A DNA stretch of 32,424 nucleotides from an uncultured Pelagibacteraceae bacterium (lineage in GTDB: Bacteria; Pseudomonadota; Alphaproteobacteria; Pelagibacterales; Pelagibacteraceae), in assembly GCA_902546375.1 (NCBI GenBank), contig CACCJO010000009.1, positions 1 to 32,424 of the forward strand, in the 5' to 3' direction. A program made the position numbers and the translations under genes. Position 1 is the first letter of the stretch, and each line of letters opens with the position of its first letter. Below are positions 1-4,646 of this stretch, piece by piece. The notes under the pieces were generated by a model. It saw nothing but the letters and a program-made list of their open reading frames with translations. It was not told the origin of the DNA and did not search any database.

Positions 1-45
1 GCCAGACTCGAACTGGCACTCCGCAAGCGGCAAGGATTTTAAGTC
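1..45 (-). repeat. 3'-half copy of tRNA-Leu(UAA), att-like scar
   Basis: These 45 bases are identical to 688-732, the anticodon loop, variable arm and T arm of the intact tRNA-Leu gene. Identity stops just past the anticodon loop, where unrelated DNA replaces the 5' half. The window begins inside the copy, so its acceptor end is not visible. It has the form of an attachment site left when an element integrates at a tRNA anticodon loop and brings its own 3' half to rebuild the gene. It could also be a segmental duplication. Confidence 0.8.
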
Positions 46-102
46 TACTTCCAAAGTCATTATGCCAATCATATCAAGCCGTTTAATTTTCTGTTTTTTT
101 TC

Positions 103-131
103 AATGCACACTAATGCACAATTAATGCACA
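103..131 (+). repeat. Three phased AATGCACA direct repeats
   Basis: AATGCACA occurs at 103-110, 113-120 and 124-131, with starts 10 and 11 bp apart, so all copies lie on the same face of the helix. They sit 58 bp inside the tRNA 3'-half copy at 1-45. Phased short repeats next to a recombination core are typical of integrase arm sites or excisionase sites, but no integrase or excisionase gene is visible here. The function is inferred from position only. Confidence 0.5.
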
Positions 132-180
132 TTCTTTTTAAAAATTTAAAGGATTTTTTAACATATTTGTAGGTAGACCG

Positions 181-203
181 TAAGTCCTTGACGTCTACCA
201 ATT
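181..203 (-). repeat. Degenerate 5'-half fragment of a tRNA-Leu
   Basis: 20 of 23 bases match 728-750, which covers the anticodon 5' strand and part of the D arm of the intact tRNA-Leu. The three differences are adjacent. The similarity ends at the anticodon loop, as in the other copies here. With the 3'-half copy at 1-45 it brackets about 135 bp carrying the AATGCACA repeats, so the two may be halves of an older tRNA-Leu copy split by an insertion. Part of the fragment also lies in a GGTAGAC/GTCTACC inverted repeat (172-178 with 193-199). Confidence 0.45.
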
Positions 204-226
204 CAAAACTATTTATCATTTAGCTA

Positions 227-673
227 TTAAAATTTTTTCTTTTTAAAGATTTCACACTTTCCATTAAAGGTCATCATAAATTCATAAGGATTTTTATTAT
301 TAATATTGATTACTTCAGCTTCAAATTTTCCACTAAATCTATTTATATAAAAAGTCTCAGAAAACATTCTTGGTTTGGTTCCAATTACTTTACCAGCATT
401 ATCCAACTTCCAAACTTTATCATTAATAATTTTTATATTTTCGTTAAAATCAAATACTTTTTCACTACAAGTAGGTGATGAGCCAATACACCATAGATGA
501 CTACCATCATCATTATCTTTTTTAAAAAAAGACCATGGAAATTTTTTATCAGGCTTTTGTAATTCTCCATTTGGAAAATTCATTGTCACTGGAGTGCAGA
601 TTAACCTCTCAAGTTCTTTAGCATTTGCTGCTAAAGTGAAAACAAGAAATATTGCCAAAATAGTTTTAAACAC
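227..673 (-). CDS. Small exported protein of unknown function
   Basis: This predicted 148-aa protein is not recognised. The first 18 or so residues form a signal peptide: a Phe-Lys start, a hydrophobic stretch (ILAIFLVFTLA) and an Ala-Asn-Ala cleavage site, so it is probably periplasmic. Four cysteines in the mature part could form two disulfides. The C-terminus is Lys-rich. I chose the GTG at 671-673. The frame stays open upstream to 706, but that extension runs through the tRNA-Leu acceptor and T arm and would spoil the signal peptide. The GTG follows the tRNA CCA end by only 3 nt, and the best Shine-Dalgarno match (GAGG, 683-686) lies inside the tRNA acceptor stem. It is the only gene in the small segment between the two tRNA-Leu 3' copies and is probably accessory. 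Confidence 0.6.
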   Translation of the reverse strand: MFKTILAIFLVFTLAANAKELERLICTPVTMNFPNGELQKPDKKFPWSFFKKDNDDGSHLWCIGSSPTCSEKVFDFNENIKIINDKVWKLDNAGKVIGTKPRMFSETFYINRFSGKFEAEVININNKNPYEFMMTFNGKCEIFKKKKF

Positions 674-676
674 TAA

Positions 677-762
677 TGGTGCCCTCGGCCAGACTCGAAC
701 TGGCACTCCGCAAGCGGCAAGGATTTTAAGTCCTTTGTGTCTACCAATTTCACCACGAGGGC
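677..762 (-). tRNA. tRNA-Leu (anticodon UAA)
   Basis: This is a complete 86-nt class II tRNA including an encoded CCA. The acceptor stem GCCCTCG pairs with CGAGGGC, followed by discriminator A and CCA at 677-680. The anticodon stem AAGGA/TCCTT encloses loop CTTAAAA, giving anticodon TAA. A variable arm with stem GCCG/CGGAG-type pairing and a GTTCGA-type T loop are present. It is the only intact tRNA in the window. Its 3' half is repeated at 1-45 and its 5' half with leader at 4545-4609, marking it as a repeated integration target. It appears functional. Confidence 0.96.
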
Positions 763-787
763 ATTAATGAATTTCATGAGTGTTTAT
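723..787 (-). repeat. 65-bp direct repeat, left copy (tRNA-Leu 5' half plus leader)
   Basis: This segment is identical base for base to 4545-4609. It covers the anticodon loop, the whole 5' half of tRNA-Leu and 25 bp of upstream leader. Beyond 787 similarity continues for about 40 bp at lower identity, so the second copy is related DNA that has diverged rather than a very recent duplication. The first 10 bp, ATTTTAAGTC, are also shared with the copy at 1-45. Confidence 0.9.
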
Positions 788-834
788 GCCAATATTTATA
801 ATTGAACAAGATGAATAAGTAAATTTTTTTTATT

Positions 835-864
835 TTATCTCTCTGTTTCCGAGTTTGTTCCGAG
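835..864 (-). repeat. CTCGGA pair plus AGAGAGATAA block, left arm
   Basis: On the minus strand this 30-bp block has two CTCGGA hexamers 11 bp apart, then AGAGAGATAA. A similar 30-bp block in the same orientation is at 4390-4419, with about 25 of 30 positions matching. The 13-bp AT-side part recurs at 3755-3767. Just beyond it TATCCTA occurs twice, 10 bp apart (866-872, 876-882). Its position at the island edge suggests an integrase or excisionase arm, or a shared end sequence. Confidence 0.5.
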
Positions 865-882
865 TTATCCTATAATATCCTA

Positions 883-1830
883 TTAAATAATGTAGTTATT
901 ATATTTTTTTGAGATTGTTTGTAGATCTATATTTGGAAACTCTGGAAGTAAAATACTTGATAACCGCTCCCCTTTTGGCTTTCTGCCGTATGAAAATTTA
1001 TATCTATATTTAGTTATTGAAAATGCATAAAATAATTTTTCTATAATAGTCATCGATCTTTTAGGAATCAAAACAATAACATTGCTATTAGGAACAAATT
1101 CAAAAATTGATAAATATGCATATGAATGACTTCCTTGACCATCTGTGGAAACATATAAAGTATTTTTGGGAAAGATATATTTATTTTGAATATAATTTTT
1201 ATCAACATATGCATCTATTGAATATCTTTGATCTTTTGTGGGTCTAATATAAGGTAAAAAATTATCATTAATTTTAGTATCTAATCTTTTTACTTCTGAT
1301 GACGCAATTCCATTATATGGATCAAATAGATCTCCAAGATAGACATTTTTAACAGATGTGTTCAAAGTTTTAAATTTAAAGTCATCTTTTTTAAAAAATT
1401 CGTACTTTTTATTTTCATTAAAGTTTATTTCTTTTGGTAAATCTTTTAATTTGGGTATTTTTATATAAGGCAAAGTTTTATTCACTTGTCTGCCATAGCT
1501 AAATTTATATCTATTAGATGAAATCACTGAAGCATAAAATATCATTTGTTGAGTATTGAGCTTTATTTTTGGTTTTAAGTAATAAAGATCTCTACCACTG
1601 TAATATTCTTCATCTTGATAAAAACACTCCATTACTGAGCCCCCACATGAAACAGAAATTGTATGTGCTGGATTAATCTTCTCGTTTGGAATTTTCTTTA
1701 CTCTTGTAATAACACCGTTATTTCTTGAGGTTCTTGCAACAAATGGAATTCCACTTTCACTTTCCTCAAGTTTGTAAAATTCTAAATTTGACCCATATAC
1801 ACAATGAAATAAATCCTCTATATTAGTCAT
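883..1830 (-). CDS. DNA specificity (S) subunit of a BcgI-like R-M system
   Basis: This 315-aa protein has two similar halves and probably gives DNA sequence specificity to the fused nuclease-methyltransferase encoded just upstream. Each half ends with the same block, RYKFSYGR at residues 107-114 and again at 276-283, followed by a basic stretch and Leu/Pro-rich segment. Each half also has an Asn-Gly motif near its start (NNGV about 37-40; YNGI about 172-175). This is the layout of two tandem target-recognition domains in HsdS-like proteins. BcgI-type S subunits are of similar size (about 340 aa). The ATG at 1828-1830 lies inside the end of the methyltransferase gene, an 8-nt overlap that implies translational coupling. 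Target-recognition domains vary fast, so the recognition site cannot be read from the sequence. Confidence 0.82.
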   Translation of the reverse strand: MTNIEDLFHCVYGSNLEFYKLEESESGIPFVARTSRNNGVITRVKKIPNEKINPAHTISVSCGGSVMECFYQDEEYYSGRDLYYLKPKIKLNTQQMIFYASVISSNRYKFSYGRQVNKTLPYIKIPKLKDLPKEINFNENKKYEFFKKDDFKFKTLNTSVKNVYLGDLFDPYNGIASSEVKRLDTKINDNFLPYIRPTKDQRYSIDAYVDKNYIQNKYIFPKNTLYVSTDGQGSHSYAYLSIFEFVPNSNVIVLIPKRSMTIIEKLFYAFSITKYRYKFSYGRKPKGERLSSILLPEFPNIDLQTISKKYNNYII

Positions 1831-3661
1831 TAATTAATTTGTATCCCATATAAGATTTTAAAGTTTTTTCAAATTCTGAAATGTCAAAATCTGTATAATC
1901 AGTCTCTAAATAATTCTCTATACACCATTCCTCATTTGGTTTAACGACCCTTCTTAATCCAAAACCATTAATACCAATGTTTTTTATATCTTTCATTTTG
2001 ACAATACCTTCAGTATTTTTTGTATTCCAATAAGAGTCTAGCCAATTTTTTCTTACTTTACCCCAGGCTCCAATATCTATCCTTCCTAAATTTTTTCTTT
2101 TTTCAAACAAATCTTCTCTCCAATATCCAAGATAAGTTTTGAAATTATCAGGATGAGGCTCATGTGCTTTTATAACAAGTAAACAAGTTACCACATTGGT
2201 TTTAGAATCATGGAATAGATCTGGTGGAACACTCATCACACCTAATACAGTGTGTTTTTTTTGTATAATTTCCTTTAACGCCAGATTATTTCCTGAAAAT
2301 TCATTAACACAACTGACAGGAATAATAGAAACACAGGTTGCTCCCTTTTGCAAAACTTCTAGGTTATTCAATATAAATTCAAGTTCCTCTGTATCATCTT
2401 TATCTGCTTTATAGGGAGGGTTTAAAAAACCAACATTTGGTTTTAATTTTTTAATTTTATTTATCAAATTTTCATCAAAACAATTTTCATTGTACATTCT
2501 GCTTTTTCCATCTCCATGTAAAATCATATTACTTGCGGATAGTGTAAAAATATCATCCATATATTCTACCCCAATAAAATTATTGTTCTTTATCTTTAAA
2601 ATTTCTTTATCTGATTTCACATTTTTTAAAATTTTTTTCATTGATGAAATTAAAAATCCTGCAGTACCACAGCAATTATCGAATACTATGCTGTCTTTAT
2701 TTATTTCAGCTATTTCACAAAATAATTCTGTTATATGCGGGGGTGTCAAAACTATACCTAAGCTTTTATCGCTATTAGCATATTTTAAAAATTTTATATA
2801 AAATTCTCCTAATAAATCATGATACTCAATACTTTTATTGAATTTATTAATACTTTTATCTATCTCACTTATCATCGTTATTAAAAAATCTTTACTTGTG
2901 GTTAAAGTTTTGTGTGTTTTTATAAAAGCAAAATTATTTTTAATTACATCCTTATAATTTTCAAAAACATCTGATTGTGAAAACTCCTCATAAATTGCCG
3001 CTAACAACGCATTGGTTAAACTTTTTGGGTTTTTATGTTTTTTATAGGATATTGAAAAAGGTCTATTTTTTAATGCCACAAGAATTCCACTAAATAGCAG
3101 CGCCCTTTGTTTTTCTTGAATTTTATTTTTATGTAGAAAAGTATTTAAATGAATTGAAAATTTAAGAATGTTTTCATGTTGAGTTTTTTTTTTATCATTA
3201 GATTTTAAATAAAGTTCAATTAAATCTTCAATTTGAACTAAATCTTTTAATTCAAAATCTTTATATTCTTCTCCTTTTAATTGTAAAAAAAAGGATTTTC
3301 TTAATAGATTTTTTTTATTTCCACTAATTGCAATAGATAGAACGTCATATTCCTTCGATAAATATTGTGAGTAAAGAAGTGCTCCATCAACTGCATAATC
3401 CTTAAATTTATCTCTATTTTTGCTCTCATGTTTTTTAATGTCATCTTTGCACTCTACAACAATCAAAAAATCATCGAGTTCTTTATGTTGAATTATAAAC
3501 TCTGGGCGACCACTCCCTGGTCCAGATTTAGAGGCATTTTGAAGTAATTTTTTAATTCTAGGATTATTGCTTATTTGCTCCTCAACAATAACTTTATTGT
3601 TATAAAATTTATTTTTTCTTAGAAGGTCCCTAAAAATTGCTACTGTTTCTACTTCTACCAT
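1823..3661 (-). CDS. Fused PD-(D/E)XK nuclease / N6-adenine methyltransferase, BcgI A-subunit-like
   Basis: This 612-aa bifunctional restriction-modification protein has an N-terminal nuclease domain (about 1-150) with Pro-Glu at 53-54 and Glu-Cys-Lys at 70-72, matching the PE...ExK active site. A helical spacer (about 150-280) leads to an HsdM-type adenine methyltransferase domain. That domain shows GIVLTPPHIT (302-311, motif X region), DNCCGTAGFL (328-337, a variant of motif I) and NPPY (414-417, catalytic motif IV). Size and order match the A subunit of type IIB BcgI (about 637 aa), and the separate two-TRD S subunit follows with an 8-nt overlap. It would methylate adenine in host sites and, with S, cut unmethylated DNA, perhaps on both sides of the site as BcgI does. 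It is apparently intact. A type I HsdM with an unusual extension is less likely, since no HsdR is present. Confidence 0.85.
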   Translation of the reverse strand: MVEVETVAIFRDLLRKNKFYNNKVIVEEQISNNPRIKKLLQNASKSGPGSGRPEFIIQHKELDDFLIVVECKDDIKKHESKNRDKFKDYAVDGALLYSQYLSKEYDVLSIAISGNKKNLLRKSFFLQLKGEEYKDFELKDLVQIEDLIELYLKSNDKKKTQHENILKFSIHLNTFLHKNKIQEKQRALLFSGILVALKNRPFSISYKKHKNPKSLTNALLAAIYEEFSQSDVFENYKDVIKNNFAFIKTHKTLTTSKDFLITMISEIDKSINKFNKSIEYHDLLGEFYIKFLKYANSDKSLGIVLTPPHITELFCEIAEINKDSIVFDNCCGTAGFLISSMKKILKNVKSDKEILKIKNNNFIGVEYMDDIFTLSASNMILHGDGKSRMYNENCFDENLINKIKKLKPNVGFLNPPYKADKDDTEELEFILNNLEVLQKGATCVSIIPVSCVNEFSGNNLALKEIIQKKHTVLGVMSVPPDLFHDSKTNVVTCLLVIKAHEPHPDNFKTYLGYWREDLFEKRKNLGRIDIGAWGKVRKNWLDSYWNTKNTEGIVKMKDIKNIGINGFGLRRVVKPNEEWCIENYLETDYTDFDISEFEKTLKSYMGYKLIND

Positions 3662-3669
3662 AAAAATTT

Positions 3670-3698
3670 ATTACATTTATTAAATTAGCTAAAAGCAA
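3670..3698 (-). promoter_or_regulatory. Candidate promoter of the R-M operon
   Basis: On the minus strand TTGCTT (3693-3698) is separated by exactly 17 bp from TGTAAT (3670-3675). The -10 box ends 8 nt before the ATG at 3659-3661, so transcription would begin at or next to the start codon and the mRNA would be leaderless or nearly so. No Shine-Dalgarno sequence precedes the ATG, which fits. The call is by consensus match only. Confidence 0.45.
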
Positions 3699-3802
3699 AA
3701 TCACATAAGCTTTTAAATGATAATAACAGAACAAAGTGTAATTTTCTATTTTATTTATCTCTCTAGAATGGTCATCGTAAATGCATTATAAGATAATTGA
3801 TT

Positions 3803-3913
3803 ATGAAAGATCCAAACACCATAAATAAAAAGAAGCCTTCTTGGTATTATCCACTAATCATAATACTTGGGATATATGCGGGTGCCGCTGCGAATATGTT
3901 TATAAATTTCTAA
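3803..3913 (+). CDS. Possible 36-aa single-pass membrane peptide
   Basis: A short ATG-to-TAA frame encodes a Lys-rich start (about residues 1-12), Trp-Tyr-Tyr, then a hydrophobic stretch of about 20 residues (YPLIIILGIYAGAAANMF) and a two-residue tail. This is a plausible small transmembrane peptide with positive-inside topology. No clear ribosome binding site precedes it and I recognise no homologue. Its place beside the R-M operon and the 110-aa orphan makes it a candidate accessory peptide, but a chance frame cannot be ruled out. Confidence 0.35.
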   Translation: MKDPNTINKKKPSWYYPLIIILGIYAGAAANMFINF

Positions 3914-3983
3914 AGTTAAGGTTAAGGGAACCTTGTAACAAAACGCTCCTTAATTCTGACACTTTTATTAATTAATATTAAAA

Positions 3984-4012
3984 TTGTTAAAGTTAATTTT
4001 AAAAACTTTAAT
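3984..4012 (+). promoter_or_regulatory. Candidate promoter with overlapping 8-bp dyad
   Basis: TTGTTA (3984-3989) and TTTAAT (4007-4012) are 17 bp apart and precede the ATG of the 110-aa gene at 4024 by 11 nt. A perfect inverted repeat, TTAAAGTT (3987-3994) and AACTTTAA (4004-4011) with a 9-bp gap, overlaps both boxes. A protein bound at the dyad would block polymerase, so this may be an operator. The dyad is AT-rich and could be coincidental. Confidence 0.4.
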
Positions 4013-4023
4013 AACTCCAAAAT

Positions 4024-4356
4024 ATGCAACAACAAGAACTATTTGATTTCAGAAGAGACATTCTCTTTGAAAAAGATAATCAAATCGCTAGTTTTTATGA
4101 TGTCCTTAGCGAATCTGAAGACACAATTAGTTATGCTGAACATATAGATCCAAAAAAAAAATTCTCTATATGTGGTATGGATTATGAAGAGTATGTTGAT
4201 GTTAAAAAGAGATACTTAAAGGGTTTAACTTATGATCAAATACTCAACTACTTAAAAAAATTTAAGAAGGAAGAAAGATTAGAAAAATATAAAATCTTAC
4301 TTAAATTTAGAAACATACCTTTTGATGCTGATCTATTTACTTGGAACAGCGATTAA
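4024..4356 (+). CDS. 110-aa protein of unknown function
   Basis: This is a complete 110-aa frame that I do not recognise. It starts MQQQELFDFRRDIL and has an acidic middle (about 25-45), a single Cys (about residue 50) and a basic, helix-prone segment around residues 63-95 that is rich in Lys, Tyr and Leu. No signal peptide or membrane segment is present. It is transcribed away from the R-M operon, from a promoter overlapped by a dyad. Inside an R-M island such a gene may be a controller, an anti-restriction protein or unrelated cargo; nothing in the sequence decides among these. The coding signal is convincing because the frame fills the space between promoter and island end. Confidence 0.6.
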   Translation: MQQQELFDFRRDILFEKDNQIASFYDVLSESEDTISYAEHIDPKKKFSICGMDYEEYVDVKKRYLKGLTYDQILNYLKKFKKEERLEKYKILLKFRNIPFDADLFTWNSD

Positions 4357-4389
4357 TTAACTTGCGGGATTGAAGCACCTGGCAACAAA

Positions 4390-4419
4390 TTATCTCTCTA
4401 GATCCGAGAATGTTCCGAG
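4390..4419 (-). repeat. CTCGGA pair plus AGAGAGATAA block, right arm
   Basis: This 30-bp block matches 835-864 in the same orientation, with two CTCGGA hexamers 11 bp apart on the minus strand followed by TCTAGAGAGATAA. It lies about 125 bp inside the right-hand core. It was read by eye, so the exact identity should be recounted. Confidence 0.5.
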
Positions 4420-4480
4420 AATCTGAAAATTAATCAGTAAGTTTTTCCAATGAAAATAATCCAATGATTTAAAAAGTTAT

Positions 4481-4520
4481 GGGATTATAAGGGATAAAGA
4501 CCATTAGAGACTATTAGAGA
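4481..4520 (+). repeat. Four phased decamers next to the tRNA core
   Basis: Two pairs of 10-bp units lie end to end: GGGATTATAA and GGGATAAAGA, then CCATTAGAGA and CTATTAGAGA. All are in helical phase and begin about 65 bp from the core at 4545. The GGGAT pair has a counterpart on the opposite strand near the left end of the island (TAGGATA units, complement of 866-882). This resembles arm-type binding sites of a tyrosine integrase. Confidence 0.45.
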
Positions 4521-4544
4521 CTCTGAAATTCCTCAACTCAAACT

Positions 4545-4609
4545 ATTTTAAGTCCTTTGTGTCTACCAATTTCACCACGAGGGCATTAATGAATTTCATG
4601 AGTGTTTAT
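4545..4609 (-). repeat. 65-bp direct repeat, right copy (tRNA-Leu 5'-half fragment)
   Basis: The sequence is identical to 723-787: anticodon-loop core, D arm, acceptor 5' strand and 25 bp of leader. The 3' half is missing and replaced by island DNA, so this is not a functional tRNA gene. It probably marks the chromosomal side of the insertion, that is, the original 5' half and promoter region of the tRNA. Confidence 0.85.
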
Positions 4610-4646
4610 TCTAATATTTATAATTCAGCAAGTTTAATAAGTAAAA

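Larger units (their letters stand above)
3662..4023. other. 362-bp intergenic region of the island
   Basis: This region separates the minus-strand R-M operon from the plus-strand 110-aa gene. It holds the candidate R-M promoter (3670-3698), a 13-bp copy of the island end motif TTATCTCTCTAGA (3755-3767), a possible 36-aa membrane peptide (3803-3913), a short AAGGTT/AACCTT inverted repeat (3918-3923 with 3929-3934) without a T-tract, and the candidate promoter with a dyad for the 110-aa gene (3984-4012). No integrase remnant is recognisable in any frame. Confidence 0.6.
723..4554. mobile_element. Candidate non-autonomous island integrated in tRNA-Leu, carrying a BcgI-like R-M system
   Basis: The segment is bounded by two copies of the 10-bp anticodon-loop core (723-732 and 4545-4554), each continuing into tRNA-Leu 5'-half sequence. 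Recombination between the cores would release about 3.8 kb and leave one intact tRNA-Leu. It holds the R-M pair (883-3661), a possible 36-aa peptide and the 110-aa orphan. No integrase, excisionase or replication gene is visible, so it must be mobilised in trans or be decayed. GGGAT-type repeats near the two ends are in opposite orientation and CTCGGA pairs occur near both ends, resembling integrase arm sites. The boundary call is inferred from repeats alone. Confidence 0.6.
4357..4646. other. 290-bp gene-free right end of the island
   Basis: No gene is supported here. The stretch contains the CTCGGA block (4390-4419), four 10-bp phased units (4481-4520), the 10-bp core plus tRNA-Leu 5'-half copy (4545-4609) and a diverged tRNA leader (4610-4646) that runs up to the stop of the formyltransferase gene. 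Its content is what one expects of the attachment end of an integrated element. Confidence 0.6.

Noticed and set aside
172-199. GGTAGAC/GTCTACC inverted repeat as a terminator
   Set aside because: The 7-bp stem has a 14-bp loop and no T-tract; part of it is explained by the tRNA-Leu scrap.
674-706. Upstream extension of the exported protein to 706
   Set aside because: The added 11 codons lie in the tRNA-Leu T arm and acceptor stem and would place Arg and Trp residues ahead of a clean signal peptide.
2196-2801. Plus-strand frames of 72 and 103 codons within the methyltransferase gene
   Set aside because: They are antisense to a well-supported domain with intact motifs and resemble no protein.
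3918-3934. AAGGTT/AACCTT inverted repeat as a terminator of the 36-aa frame
   Set aside because: The stem is only 6 bp and no run of T follows.
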